NCBI RefSeq assembly: GCF_030503435.1
Contig: NZ_JAUKPO010000009.1
Coordinates: forward strand, 175,211 to 239,210
DNA: 64,000 nucleotides
Origin: Rhodocytophaga aerolata
Lineage (GTDB): Bacteria; Bacteroidota; Bacteroidia; Cytophagales; 172606-1
Direction of reading: 5' to 3'
Of the stretch, positions 9,326 to 18,714 are shown one piece after another. The position numbers were made by a program, and so were the translations under genes. Below the pieces are notes generated by a model. That model saw nothing but the letters and a program-made list of their open reading frames with translations. It was not told where the DNA came from and did not search any database. Positions within the stretch are counted from its first letter, which is position 1. Every line of letters begins with the position of its first letter.

Positions 9326-10513
9326 ATGAATATATACGAAGACAAGTCGAAATTCAAGATCATTATTGTACTTGTAGCTTTGCTAATAGGAAGTGGATCG
9401 GTGTATTATACCAATATTCTGGTACACAGGCTCGCGCAACGGGAACGGGAGCAGATAGAGTTGTATGCAAATGCCTTGCAATTTTTAGTGAATGATGACA
9501 ATGATGAATCTATTACTTTTTTCTTCAAGGAAGTAATTAGGGCCAATGAGATATTTCCGGTGATATGGGTAGCCAATGGCAATATTTTGTCTTACCGGAA
9601 CATAAAGATGCCTGCCCGCATAGATTCCCTGGATATTAATCATGCGGAAAAGCAAGCGTATCTGAATAAGGAATTAGAAATTATGCGGGAGGAGCACCTG
9701 CCGGTAGTAGTAAACTTTGGCGATAATGAAGTGCAATATATTTACTACCGGAATTCCTATTTGCTTTCCCAGTTAAAGTATTATCCGTATGTGCAGCTTA
9801 CTGTAATAGCAGTGTTCGCTTTTTTAGCCTATTTAGCCTTTAGCTATTCGCGGAAAGCTGAGCAAAACCAGGTTTGGGTGGGTTTGGCTAAAGAAACAGC
9901 GCATCAGCTGGGTACACCGCTATCATCCCTAATGGCCTGGATTGAATATTTTAAATCTGATCCCAAGTTTGCGGAAGATGATGTAATTCCTGAGCTGGAA
10001 AAAGATGTGGAGCGGCTGGTGATGATTACGGCCCGTTTCTCCAATATTGGTTCTATGCCTACGCTAAGGCCGGAAAATTTGTGTGACGTGTTGCACCATA
10101 TCACTGGGTATTTACAGAAACGGATATCCAGTAAAATACGGATAAACGTTAATTGTCCCAATGAGCCAATTCCCTTGATTAATATCAACAAGCATTTGTT
10201 TGAATGGGTGATAGAGAATATCTGTAAAAATGCCGTAGATGCCATGGTTGGGGCAGGGGAGATCAATATTAATCTGAAGGTGCAGCCAAATAATAAACTG
10301 ATCATTGATATTGCTGATAATGGAAAAGGTATATCTAAATCTAACTTAACCCGTGTATTTGAGCCTGGCTTTAGCACAAAAAAACGGGGATGGGGATTAG
10401 GCTTAACCCTGGCCAAACGAATTATTGAAAATTATCACCGGGGCAAGATATTCGTCAAACAATCGGAAATCAATAAAGGCACCACTTTCCGGATCATTAT
10501 AGATACAACGTAG
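9326..10513 (+). CDS. Membrane sensor histidine kinase
   Basis: A 395-residue inner-membrane histidine kinase. Membrane segments are seen at about residues 11-29 and 154-174, enclosing a periplasmic sensor region of about 120 residues with no family I recognise. The HisKA-like segment GLAKETAHQLGTPLSSLMAW carries the phospho-acceptor His193. The ATPase domain has N box ENICKNAVDAM (Asn302), G1 DNGKGI (331-336) and G2 GWGLGL (355-360). No HAMP domain is evident. No response regulator is adjacent, so it is an orphan kinase here. It is divergent from hemA with 194 bp between. The 17 bases around the start codon are identical to those at the LytTR regulator start at 21263. Confidence 0.9.
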   Translation: MNIYEDKSKFKIIIVLVALLIGSGSVYYTNILVHRLAQREREQIELYANALQFLVNDDNDESITFFFKEVIRANEIFPVIWVANGNILSYRNIKMPARIDSLDINHAEKQAYLNKELEIMREEHLPVVVNFGDNEVQYIYYRNSYLLSQLKYYPYVQLTVIAVFAFLAYLAFSYSRKAEQNQVWVGLAKETAHQLGTPLSSLMAWIEYFKSDPKFAEDDVIPELEKDVERLVMITARFSNIGSMPTLRPENLCDVLHHITGYLQKRISSKIRINVNCPNEPIPLININKHLFEWVIENICKNAVDAMVGAGEININLKVQPNNKLIIDIADNGKGISKSNLTRVFEPGFSTKKRGWGLGLTLAKRIIENYHRGKIFVKQSEINKGTTFRIIIDTT

Positions 10514-10603
10514 AGAATGATTAATGAGGAATGATTATTGACAAGGGATGATATACTTGTGTAAAGGTGCTTAATCATTCATCTACAATCATAGGCCATT
10601 ATT

Positions 10604-11476
10604 TTATTGTTGTGAACCAGGTTCTGTTGCTTGCTGGGTAACTTTTACCTGATAGTCGGTATGGTGATTTCCGGTAGTTTTAAGTACACCTTTCATGGGT
10701 GAGCAGTCACTGTAATCGGTGCCATAGGCGGCTTTTATATAGTTGTTATCTACTAGCAGGTTATTCGTCGGATCAAAACCGCACCAGCCTAGCCCGGGAA
10801 TAAATGCTTCTGCCCAGGCATGCATGACAGCAGCTCCGGTAAGATTGCCTCCCTGATTCAGGTAACCGGACACATAGCGGCAGGGTATTCGGTTTTTCCG
10901 GGCAATAGCTAAAAAAAGATGCGTATAATCCTGGCATACGCCTTTGCCTAAATTTATTACTTCGCTGGCGGTGGTATGCACATTGGTAGGCTCCGGGTCG
11001 AACTCCAGCCGGCTGTAGATATACTGATTTAACTCCTGTAAAAAATCAAAAACTGGTTGCCGGCGTTGTTTATATACAATCCAGTTTGCATGCTCATCAA
11101 TTATGGTGGTGTATTTGGTAAATTCCAGAAAATGGTAATGGTCAATAATGAAAACCCTGGAGGCCAGTAAAAACAACTCTTCTTCCGGAGACAAGGGCTG
11201 ATAAGTTTTAGGAGCTATATAGGTTTTTTCTACCCGGGCAATCATGCTGAACTCAAACTCAGTGAAAGGCTTAATTGTTCGCAGGTTTGTCGCCACAAAA
11301 CCGAATGGATTTGTATGATGAAACAATTGGCCGGGCAAGGAGCATCCATACTTAATTTCCTTGAGTTGCTGGGCGGAATCTGAGGCCGGTGTAACTATAA
11401 ATTCAAAAAGCGCTTCGGTAACAGGAGATTCATATACATTACGTGTATAATATTCTATCAGGTATTCTGCGGTCAT
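10604..11476 (-). CDS. Transglutaminase-like protein (third gene of ATP-grasp operon)
   Basis: A 290-residue protein with a bacterial transglutaminase N-terminal beta region followed by a transglutaminase-like (papain-fold) core. The catalytic triad is visible: Cys181 in GKGVCQDYTH, His219 in MHAWAEAF and Asp235 in GFDPTNN. There is no signal peptide, so it probably acts in the cytoplasm. It follows the alpha-E gene by 27 bp in an operon with a circularly permuted ATP-grasp enzyme. Comparative work (Iyer and colleagues on amidoligases) groups these three families as a conserved module that may form and cut an amide-linked peptide product; the product is not established. Here the protein is likely a peptidase or amidase of that module (inference). 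Confidence 0.9.
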   Translation of the reverse strand: MTAEYLIEYYTRNVYESPVTEALFEFIVTPASDSAQQLKEIKYGCSLPGQLFHHTNPFGFVATNLRTIKPFTEFEFSMIARVEKTYIAPKTYQPLSPEEELFLLASRVFIIDHYHFLEFTKYTTIIDEHANWIVYKQRRQPVFDFLQELNQYIYSRLEFDPEPTNVHTTASEVINLGKGVCQDYTHLFLAIARKNRIPCRYVSGYLNQGGNLTGAAVMHAWAEAFIPGLGWCGFDPTNNLLVDNNYIKAAYGTDYSDCSPMKGVLKTTGNHHTDYQVKVTQQATEPGSQQ

Positions 11477-11503
11477 CCGGTAGGGCGTTGGAAATAGGTC
11501 AGG

Positions 11504-12451
11504 TTAATAGATGAGGTGTTTTTCCAAGAGTTTGTTAGCCATCTGATTGATTTTATCAAGCGTAGAAGTCAGAAATTCTGTTACTTGTTTTTCCGTTTCT
11601 TCTATAGTGGTGTATTTAAACTGTCCGGCCAGTTTGCCCGCCATAAAATCCAGGGAGTTTGATCCTTTTTCATCATGAAAAGCAATTTGTTGAATATTTT
11701 TATGCACCACGTCCAAATTGTAGGCAATAGATTTAGGAAACGCCTGGTTAAACATTAAAAATTCCAGGGAGTTGCGCCGGTTAGGGTTTGCTTTATAATG
11801 CCTTTTATTCATATCAAATGACTCGGCTCCTTTTAGTAAAGTGGTCCACTGGTAATTTTCTACCGGACCCCCTAGTTTTGCCGGGTCAATCTTTTCAATG
11901 TCTTTTACTTTGGTAATTAAAATTCTGGCTACCTGTATGGCACGTTCCATATGAATTCCCAGGCAAATCAGCATCCAGGCTTCGTTGCGCATAAGGGTAT
12001 TATCTATGCACCCTTTTAGTACAGAGCTGTTTTCTTCCACTTTCTGCGAAAACTCATGAATACCTTCATTATGCAATTTCACTACCGTATAGTTATTCAT
12101 ACTGTGGTAAAAACGGTTGATGGCTTCCCACAATTCCAAGGAGATAGAATCCCTGGCACCTCTGGCATTTTCCCGGATATAGCCAATCGTTGAATGAATG
12201 GACAAGGGATTGTTTTCATCTAGGGTTACAAAAAACAATACATCCTCATCTGTTAACTGAGAATAAGAAGCATAATACTGATAGCTGATGCCGATCATAT
12301 CCAGAATGGATTCCAATACGAATTCGCGGCCCTGGGCATAGGGCGCATCCAGAGAAGACACATATTGCACTTTGGTATATCTGGCAATATGTTCGGCCCT
12401 TTCGATGTAACGGCCCAGCCAGAACAAACTATTTCCAATCCTTGAAAGCAT
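11504..12451 (-). CDS. Alpha-E domain protein (DUF403)
   Basis: A 315-residue, almost fully helical protein. The N-terminus MLSRIGNSLFWLGRYIERAEHIAR is the hallmark of the alpha-E family, and the conserved acidic/histidine helices (LGIHMERAIQVARIL, WTTLLKGAESFD) are present. The role is unknown; the family nearly always accompanies the circularly permuted ATP-grasp protein and a transglutaminase-like protein, as here. It lies 66 bp after the ATP-grasp gene and 27 bp before the transglutaminase gene. Confidence 0.92.
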   Translation of the reverse strand: MLSRIGNSLFWLGRYIERAEHIARYTKVQYVSSLDAPYAQGREFVLESILDMIGISYQYYASYSQLTDEDVLFFVTLDENNPLSIHSTIGYIRENARGARDSISLELWEAINRFYHSMNNYTVVKLHNEGIHEFSQKVEENSSVLKGCIDNTLMRNEAWMLICLGIHMERAIQVARILITKVKDIEKIDPAKLGGPVENYQWTTLLKGAESFDMNKRHYKANPNRRNSLEFLMFNQAFPKSIAYNLDVVHKNIQQIAFHDEKGSNSLDFMAGKLAGQFKYTTIEETEKQVTEFLTSTLDKINQMANKLLEKHLIY

Positions 12452-12517
12452 GTATATGGGGTAATGATAATAAACAAATGATTAGTGACAGGTGATGAAA
12501 ACATGGATGGGGTTTAT

Positions 12518-13999
12518 TTACTCTTCCAACACCCATGTATCTTTGGAGCCACCGCCCTGCGAAGAGTTGACAATTAAACTGCCTTTGCGTAAGGCTACCC
12601 TGGAGAGGCCGCCTTTGAGCACAAATTGTTTGTCTTTGCCAAGCAGCGCATACGTCCGCAGATCAATATGCCTGGGTTCAAATACATTTTCTTCTTCTAT
12701 AAAGGTGGCATGGACGGATAGTGACATCACCGGTTGTGCTATATATTTGCGGCGGTTGGCAGTAATGATCCGCTTAAACTCATCCCGTTCTTCTTTTGTA
12801 GACCGGCTACCGATCAGAATACCATAGCCACCAGATTCATCCACCGGTTTTATTACCAGTTCCTCCATGTGTTCCATTACATATTTGTAATCAGTTTCCA
12901 ATTCGCAGCGGTAGGTATGCACATTATTTAGGATAGGTTCTTCATTTAAGTAATATTTAATAATGGCCGGAACGTAGCTATACACCGCTTTATCGTCAGC
13001 AGCACCGGTACCTGGTGCATTAATTAAGGTAACATTCCCTTCCCGGTAGGCAGCCATAATCCCAGGGATACCCAGCACAGAATCTGGCCGGAAAACCAGC
13101 GGATCTATAAAATCATCGTCTATGCGGCGGTAGATCACATCTACCCGTTTAGGGCCGTAAATTGTTTTCATGTACACAAAATTCTTATCTACAAACAAAT
13201 CGCGGCCTTCTACCAGCGGAATACCCATGTTATGGGCCAGAAACGAGTGCTCGTAATAAGCAGAGTTGTACATGCCTGGCGTAAGCACCACACAATTGGG
13301 ATTATCTGCACTTTCGGGAGCTACCGATTGCATCATGGAAAGTAAATGCTGGGGATAATCCTGCACCGACCGGATATTGTATTTCCTGAAAAGCCCAGAG
13401 AGTGTTTTTTTCATGGCTTCCCGGTTAGAGAGTACATAACTTACGCCGGAAGGAGTGCGGACATTGTCTTCCAATACATAATATTGCCCGTCACTGTGTT
13501 TAATCAGGTCAGTACCGGATATATGGTTGTAGATGTTTCCTACCGGTTTCATACCCAGCATAGCTTTGGTATAGTGCTTAGAGCTGAAGATAAGTTCTGC
13601 CGGAACTACGCCATCTTTTAAAATCAGCTTTTCATGGTAAATATCGTGGATGAACCAGTTAATGGCCATGTTCCGTTGAATAATGCCTTCTTCCAGCCGT
13701 TGCCACTCAGCAGCCGGGATTATTCTTGGAAATAAGTCAAAAGGAAATATCCGCTCTACGCCTTTCGATTTATCAGAATATACGGCAAAGGTTACTCCCT
13801 GATTAAAGAAAGATAGTTTGGCGTGTTCATTCAATTCTTTAAAATCTTCTACAGAGTAACAGGAGAACTGATCGAGTACTTTAGTATAATGCGTATTTAC
13901 TTTGCCTTCTTTATTAAACACTTCATCCAGCAATGCCAGATTCAGCGGATAATTAGTAAGAACATCAGAGGTAAACTGATGCTGCGTAGATTGGGTCAT
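12518..13999 (-). CDS. Circularly permuted ATP-grasp protein (first gene of operon)
   Basis: A 493-residue protein of the circularly permuted ATP-grasp type 1 family (DUF404/407). Recognisable blocks include GTDLIKHSDGQYYVLEDN, RTPSGVSYVLSNR, the NAPGTGAADDKAVYSYVP segment and VIKPVDESGGYGILIG, which supplies ATP-binding lysine and glycine residues. The C-terminal part contains RHIDLRTYALL and KGGLSRVAL, both family signatures. By analogy it should activate a carboxylate with ATP and ligate it to an amine; the substrates are unknown. It starts an operon with alpha-E and transglutaminase-like genes. The 215-bp region upstream is very AT-rich and I found no clear promoter motif in it. Confidence 0.93.
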   Translation of the reverse strand: MTQSTQHQFTSDVLTNYPLNLALLDEVFNKEGKVNTHYTKVLDQFSCYSVEDFKELNEHAKLSFFNQGVTFAVYSDKSKGVERIFPFDLFPRIIPAAEWQRLEEGIIQRNMAINWFIHDIYHEKLILKDGVVPAELIFSSKHYTKAMLGMKPVGNIYNHISGTDLIKHSDGQYYVLEDNVRTPSGVSYVLSNREAMKKTLSGLFRKYNIRSVQDYPQHLLSMMQSVAPESADNPNCVVLTPGMYNSAYYEHSFLAHNMGIPLVEGRDLFVDKNFVYMKTIYGPKRVDVIYRRIDDDFIDPLVFRPDSVLGIPGIMAAYREGNVTLINAPGTGAADDKAVYSYVPAIIKYYLNEEPILNNVHTYRCELETDYKYVMEHMEELVIKPVDESGGYGILIGSRSTKEERDEFKRIITANRRKYIAQPVMSLSVHATFIEEENVFEPRHIDLRTYALLGKDKQFVLKGGLSRVALRKGSLIVNSSQGGGSKDTWVLEE

Positions 14000-14214
14000 A
14001 AGGGAATAGGTATAAGATATAACCCAATTAAAATATATAAAAATAAAGTATATGTAAAATTTTATTTCAAGTATTTTTGCTGTGGCGTAATTTTATACTA
14101 TCAAAATAGGTTAATTGCAATAATTTATGGAAATGGTATAATTATAGAATCTTTCTTTTCAACGAAAGAAGTTTAGTAAGAAAAATACTGTTTACTGGCT
14201 ATACTCAAATGATA

Positions 14215-14712
14215 TTACCCAAATAACGTTAATTGCCGCTGGCCTGTAAATCCCCGTTCATGTTCCAGCAGCCACTGCTTGCGCCATAAGCCTCCGGCAT
14301 AACCTACCAAACTTCCATCGTTACCAATTACCCGGTGGCAGGGCACAACTATACACAGTTTATTTTTTGCATTGGTGCTGCCAATGGCCCGCACCGCATT
14401 GGAGTTTTTTAATTTACGGGCGAGAGCTATGTAAGAAGTCGTACGGCCGTAGGGGATAGCACTTAGCTCTGTCCATACTTGCTGCTGAAAAGACGTTCCT
14501 TCAAACAGCATAGGTAGTGTAAAATTTTTCAACTGGCCTCGGAAATAATCATTTAACTGCTGTATACAGGTAGTAAACAAAGGAGGTACATTGTCTGACG
14601 TATAATCATCTTTGGTTTCTACAAACAGCATCTGATGTAATGCATCCGTAGAACCAATGATTTTGATAAGGCCGATAGGAGAGGAGTAATAGGTAGTGTA
14701 GGTGGCTTCCAT
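14215..14712 (-). CDS. ogt: Methylated-DNA--protein-cysteine S-methyltransferase
   Basis: A 165-residue O6-alkylguanine-DNA alkyltransferase that repairs alkylated guanine by irreversible transfer to its own cysteine. The active-site motif PCHRV contains Cys125, and the helix-turn-helix and asparagine hinge region (YGRTTSYIALARKL, AVRAIGSTNAKN) are intact. The small size and lack of an Ada-type zinc domain fit an Ogt-like stand-alone enzyme. An upstream TTG at 14802 extends the frame by 30 residues with no family similarity, so ATG 14712 is used. It is followed, on the same strand, downstream of the erythromycin-esterase-like gene. Confidence 0.93.
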   Translation of the reverse strand: MEATYTTYYSSPIGLIKIIGSTDALHQMLFVETKDDYTSDNVPPLFTTCIQQLNDYFRGQLKNFTLPMLFEGTSFQQQVWTELSAIPYGRTTSYIALARKLKNSNAVRAIGSTNAKNKLCIVVPCHRVIGNDGSLVGYAGGLWRKQWLLEHERGFTGQRQLTLFG

Positions 14713-14868
14713 CTTTCTAAAATGAATGATGCCAATATAGGGATGATCCGGATAGGATGAAAGGCTAATCCGGTTAATTTTGCCTAGCTGACAAGAAAAC
14801 AAAACCTGTTGGATGAAAGTAGTCCAATCGGTTTTGGGAAGGTAGTATTTTCATATTTAGCCTATCTT

Positions 14869-16134
14869 CTACACACCGAAAGGGAAGGTTTCCGGTGTTT
14901 GGTGACCGGACGGATGTATTTTTAACGGATGCAATGCTTGTGTTTTATCTAAAAAGATAAAGGCATCGTAGCGGGAGGGAAGCAAGGTAGCTACATAATT
15001 GCCAAACCTTTCCCGTTCCGGATGATACACTACCCCAATGGCCCGGTGTCCTAATTTTTTATCAAACCGCTGGCGGATTTCCGGATTGTCAAATATCAGT
15101 AGTTGATTGCCGAGCCCATCATTATGCAGCAGGGCTTCCACACTACCGGGCTTAGCCGGAGGAACGATCATTTTTTCCATAGGCGCATCCCACGCATCAC
15201 CTGCAATGACCAACCCTTCATACGAACCAAAGCCAACCAATACTACATTTTTTTCTCCATACACTTCCCTGGTTAACTGACCTACGTTTACCATATTTTC
15301 ATGCCGCATGTCCGTATATCTGGCATCCCCAATATGCGTATTATGTTCCCAGACAATTGCCTTGGCCCCTTCTCCATGAAATTTTACCAGCCGGTCCAGA
15401 GTTTCGGCCATGTGGGTATCGCGGATATTCCATGACTCTGCTCCAAACGACACCATGGCCTGATAGTACCGTTCCGCATTTAAGGCGACAATGGCATTTT
15501 GCTCCGTATTCAACGATGCTTCCAGATCATGATCGTAGGACAGGGATTTTTTTCGTACTTCCTGCAATACCTGGATAAGTTCATCCCGGCAAGATTCAGA
15601 AAAATATTTGGTAGCCATGGCATATTCCTGTCCTTCCTCGCCATAAGGGGCAAAGCACTGGATAGCCCTTTCTACTACTCTGGCTGCCTGCGGATCTTCT
15701 TTTTTTAAATAGTTCACCATAGCATCCAGAGATTCCCAGAGGCTATAAACATCCAGGCCATAGAAACCTATCTTATTTCCGTAGGGTAGGCTCTGGTTAT
15801 ATTTCCGGAGCCATTCGGTAAGCGCTACTATTTCCCAATTTGCCCACATCCAGGTAGGCCACCGGTTGAAGGTATGTAGCACTTCCAGAGCATTTAATCC
15901 GGCATCTGCATAACCTTTTACATAGCGGTTGATCCGGTAGCAATCGGGCCAGTCGCCTTCTACCGCAATAAAGGAAAAGCCCTTTTCTAAAATCAGCCGT
16001 TTGCTGATCTGGCTGCGCCAGGTATAATACTCATGCGTACCGTGTGAAGCTTCGCCCAATAATACATACTGGGCATCTCCAATACGGTCTAGTAGTTTGT
16101 CGAGGTCAATTTGTGGAGCTGGTTGTGCGTTCAT
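14869..16134 (-). CDS. Erythromycin esterase-like protein
   Basis: A 421-residue protein of the erythromycin esterase (EreA/EreB) superfamily. Signatures are LLGEASHGTHEYYTWR near the N-terminus, VEGDWPDCYRINRYVKG, FYGLDVYSL and the WEHNTHIGDAR motif that carries a catalytic-type histidine. No signal peptide was seen, so it is likely cytoplasmic. True macrolide esterases are a small part of this superfamily; most chromosomal members have unknown substrates, so a resistance role should not be assumed. ATG 16134 is preferred over an in-frame TTG at 16173. The ogt gene lies downstream on the same strand. Confidence 0.85.
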   Translation of the reverse strand: MNAQPAPQIDLDKLLDRIGDAQYVLLGEASHGTHEYYTWRSQISKRLILEKGFSFIAVEGDWPDCYRINRYVKGYADAGLNALEVLHTFNRWPTWMWANWEIVALTEWLRKYNQSLPYGNKIGFYGLDVYSLWESLDAMVNYLKKEDPQAARVVERAIQCFAPYGEEGQEYAMATKYFSESCRDELIQVLQEVRKKSLSYDHDLEASLNTEQNAIVALNAERYYQAMVSFGAESWNIRDTHMAETLDRLVKFHGEGAKAIVWEHNTHIGDARYTDMRHENMVNVGQLTREVYGEKNVVLVGFGSYEGLVIAGDAWDAPMEKMIVPPAKPGSVEALLHNDGLGNQLLIFDNPEIRQRFDKKLGHRAIGVVYHPERERFGNYVATLLPSRYDAFIFLDKTQALHPLKIHPSGHQTPETFPFGV

Positions 16135-16256
16135 AGCAGTAAAAAATTTATCCACAATAAAAAATAAGGACAAATAGCCTGTCTCAGAAAGTCTTATTCT
16201 TTATTACGGATGAACGCCGGTGAATGATTACTGTAAAACAGGTTTTTTAAAAATAA

Positions 16257-16285
16257 TTAACCCGCTATAGGCGGTAGCGGGTTAA
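16257..16285 (-). terminator. Hairpin downstream of cysM
   Basis: A perfect 11-bp stem TTAACCCGCTA / TAGCGGGTTAA with a 7-base loop follows the cysM stop. On the minus strand it is followed by a T-rich stretch, fitting an intrinsic terminator. Confidence 0.6.
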
Positions 16286-16307
16286 AAAAGACATAGGTGA
16301 GTATAGT

Positions 16308-17189
16308 TTAGCCAAAAATGTCCGAAGATAAATAGCGGTCGCCCCGGTCACAGATAATACATACCACTACGCCCGAATTAAGGTGTTCTATTAGTTTAAT
16401 AGCTGCCAGTACGGCTCCGCCGCTGCTCATACCGGCAAAAACACCTTCTTCTTTGGCAAGCCGCCTGGTCATGTCTATAGAATCTTGTTCCGAAACATCA
16501 ATTATCGTATCTACTCTTTCGCGTTCAAAAATTTTAGGTAGGTAGGCTTCCGGCCAGCGGCGTATACCAGGAATATGTGAACCATCCGTCGGTTGTACAC
16601 CTACAATTTGCACGGCTTTATTTTGCTCTTTCAAGTATCTGGATACGCCCATAATGGTACCAGTAGTACCCATAGACGAAACAAAATGGGTGACTGTACC
16701 TTCAGTATCATGCCATATTTCCGGACCAGTGGTTTCGTAATGAGCCTTATAATTATCCGGATTGGCAAACTGGTTCAGCATCAGGTAGCCGCCTTCAGAC
16801 ACTTTCTGGTGCGTATAATCGATGGCTTCTTCCATAGAGCCTTGTTCAGAGGTAAGGATCACTTTGGCTCCATAGGCTTGCATGGTGGCTACCCGTTCTT
16901 TGGTGGCATTTTCAGGCATTACCAGCTCAATATCTACATTAAACAGCCGGGCAATCATGGCCAGGGCTATGCCTGTATTTCCACTGGTGGCCTCAATCAA
17001 TTTCATGCCTGGTTTTAGTTCTCCGCGGTCTAAAGCTCCTTTGATCATGCCGTATGCAGCCCGGTCTTTTACACTGCCTGCCGGATTGTGGCCTTCTAGT
17101 TTGGCAAGTAATTTAACTTTTGGGTTTTTATTAATATTTTTTAACTCTACTAAGGGAGTGTTTCCAATAAAATTCAGTAATGTAGCCAT
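16308..17189 (-). CDS. cysM: Cysteine synthase B (O-acetylserine sulfhydrylase)
   Basis: A PLP enzyme making cysteine from O-acetylserine and sulfide or thiosulfate. It has 293 residues. The PLP lysine is Lys41 in PAGSVKDR, the substrate loop TSGNTG follows at about 68-73, and the phosphate-binding glycine-rich loop is GTTGTIMG. The RRWPEAYLPKIF segment is typical of CysM rather than CysK, supporting isozyme B. The protein ends in ICDRGDRYLSSDIFG. No other sulfur gene is adjacent. Confidence 0.94.
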   Translation of the reverse strand: MATLLNFIGNTPLVELKNINKNPKVKLLAKLEGHNPAGSVKDRAAYGMIKGALDRGELKPGMKLIEATSGNTGIALAMIARLFNVDIELVMPENATKERVATMQAYGAKVILTSEQGSMEEAIDYTHQKVSEGGYLMLNQFANPDNYKAHYETTGPEIWHDTEGTVTHFVSSMGTTGTIMGVSRYLKEQNKAVQIVGVQPTDGSHIPGIRRWPEAYLPKIFERERVDTIIDVSEQDSIDMTRRLAKEEGVFAGMSSGGAVLAAIKLIEHLNSGVVVCIICDRGDRYLSSDIFG

Positions 17190-17202
17190 TTTGCAATTTT
17201 AT

Positions 17203-17210
17203 CAAAATTA
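17203..17210 (-). promoter_or_regulatory. Candidate -7 promoter element of cysM
   Basis: A perfect TAATTTTG on the minus strand lies 14 bp upstream of the cysM start. No good -33 element was seen at the expected distance, so this is tentative. Confidence 0.3.
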
Positions 17211-17346
17211 ATGGTTTGTCGGGCAGAAGGTATAAAAAATCACCTGTGCTCAGTAATTATTTTTATAACAGTAAAATTGGGTGTTCAGTTTTAAAAAGTA
17301 TGTACATGAAGTGAGGAAGAATTTACTAGAAGATACATATAGAAAT

Positions 17347-18714
17347 CTACAGTTTGAATGGAACGTAGACAGTAATTTTCCGGTCTACTTTTTTGCCATT
17401 GTAAACCGCTGGCTTCCAGGCAGGGCCATTTTTTATTAAGCGGAGAGCTTCTTCATCACAGCCATAGCCTAACCCTTTTTTAACTGAGAAATCAGCTAAT
17501 TGGCCATCTGCATTTACAGTAAATTCTACCCGTACATTGCCCTGTATGTTGTTTTTTCTGGCTTCAGCCGGATATTGCAGATTTTTTTTGAGGTAATTTC
17601 GGTAACTCATCAAGCCATTTTCCGGCTGGGGCTTATAGGATAAGTTATTTTCTTCCACCATTTCCTCTACAGGTTTTTCCTCAGTTTCTTCTTCGCCTTC
17701 CCGTTTCAGCAACACCTGTATAGGCTTGCGGTCCACCACGGTTACTTCTGCCGGATTCATTCCTTCCAAACTGAAAATCAAGGTGCTTTTGGGTGGGGTA
17801 GCAAGAGAAAACCTCCCCCGGTAATCAGTCATTACATAGGTATTGGTACCTTTGATATTGACCTTAGTACCCGGTAAAAATAGATTCGTATCGGAGGCTG
17901 CTGCTACTTTGCCAGTTATGGTGATGAAATTTTGCGTAATTCCTACCGCACTTGAAGGCGCTGCGGCTCGTTTGCTTGATAAAATTTCTCCGGGCGCAGA
18001 TTCTCTTTTCGCTTCACTTACCGGAGGCACCGGACGTATACTTTGCTCTTCTTGTAAAACAATAGCTTCATTATCTTTCAACTCTTCCTCAATCTGATCA
18101 ATAGCTATTTCAGGAGCTAGCCCGGCATCCGAATCTGTTACAGTTTTTCCGGAAGGAGCCTTCAATGTTAATTTTTGAGCTGCCGGTTTAGCTGAGTTAG
18201 CTCCGGCATTTGTCTTGGCATTCAGCGTATTTTTTTCTGTAGGCAACGCATCGGAGTAAACAGGAGCTGGTGCAGCAAGCTCAGGCGAAACAGGTACAGA
18301 CGATGGTTCTTCTGTTGCTTTAGTCATCGAAATGGACTGTATAGCAGGTTTATGCGTATTTAACTTAAACACCAGAATACTGCCTACCACTAATATAATG
18401 GTGGCAGCGGCCACACTCATATGACGCCAGAGCAAGGGGTTTTTTTTCTTTTTTCTTTTTAAAGAAGGTTCGCGAAGGCTACGTTTACGGATTTTGCGTT
18501 TCAAGTAATTAACAGAATCGTCTAGCTGCTCGGGGTCTTTTACAAACGATAAGCCTTCTATGGCATCTGCACAAAGTTCACAATCCAATAAATGCCTTTC
18601 TATCTGATGCATCTGCCGCTCCGGAAGGTTTTCTTCCAGGTACTCTTGCATCAGTTGCAAAGACAAATGATTGTCCTCAGTATTCTGTTTCATATGTATT
18701 ATAGGCTTACTCAT
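17347..18714 (-). CDS. Transmembrane anti-sigma factor fused to carboxypeptidase-regulatory-like and TonB C-terminal domains
   Basis: A 455-residue membrane protein. Residues 15-55 form a zinc anti-sigma-like region with the HxxxCxxC motif (His41, Cys45, Cys48). A basic stretch and one membrane helix (about 98-117) follow. The periplasmic part has a low-complexity linker, a carboxypeptidase-regulatory-like beta domain (about 263-345) and a TonB C-terminal domain (about 375-455, with GYGCDEEALRLIK and WKPAVYNGKKV). The start ATG overlaps the sigma gene stop by 8 bases (ATGAGTAA), so translation is coupled. I infer it holds the ECF sigma factor inactive and may sense an envelope or receptor signal through its TonB-like end. 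A later start at 18693 would remove the overlap. Confidence 0.85.
   Translation of the reverse strand: MSKPIIHMKQNTEDNHLSLQLMQEYLEENLPERQMHQIERHLLDCELCADAIEGLSFVKDPEQLDDSVNYLKRKIRKRSLREPSLKRKKKKNPLLWRHMSVAAATIILVVGSILVFKLNTHKPAIQSISMTKATEEPSSVPVSPELAAPAPVYSDALPTEKNTLNAKTNAGANSAKPAAQKLTLKAPSGKTVTDSDAGLAPEIAIDQIEEELKDNEAIVLQEEQSIRPVPPVSEAKRESAPGEILSSKRAAAPSSAVGITQNFITITGKVAAASDTNLFLPGTKVNIKGTNTYVMTDYRGRFSLATPPKSTLIFSLEGMNPAEVTVVDRKPIQVLLKREGEEETEEKPVEEMVEENNLSYKPQPENGLMSYRNYLKKNLQYPAEARKNNIQGNVRVEFTVNADGQLADFSVKKGLGYGCDEEALRLIKNGPAWKPAVYNGKKVDRKITVYVPFKL

Noticed and set aside
10515..10580. Inverted 10-base arms GAATGATTAA / TTAATCATTC between the membrane kinase and the transglutaminase gene
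   Set aside because: The loop is 46 bases and there is no T-run; the arms are simple AT-rich words that also recur nearby, so a terminator call is not justified.
13823..14176. A 117-codon plus-strand frame running from the ATP-grasp gene into the intergenic region
   Set aside because: Mostly antisense to a certain gene, with an AT-driven lysine/isoleucine/tyrosine-rich tail and no family features.
14869..16134. Calling the erythromycin esterase-like gene an antibiotic resistance determinant
   Set aside because: Most chromosomal members of the superfamily have unknown substrates, and nothing nearby suggests mobility or a resistance context.
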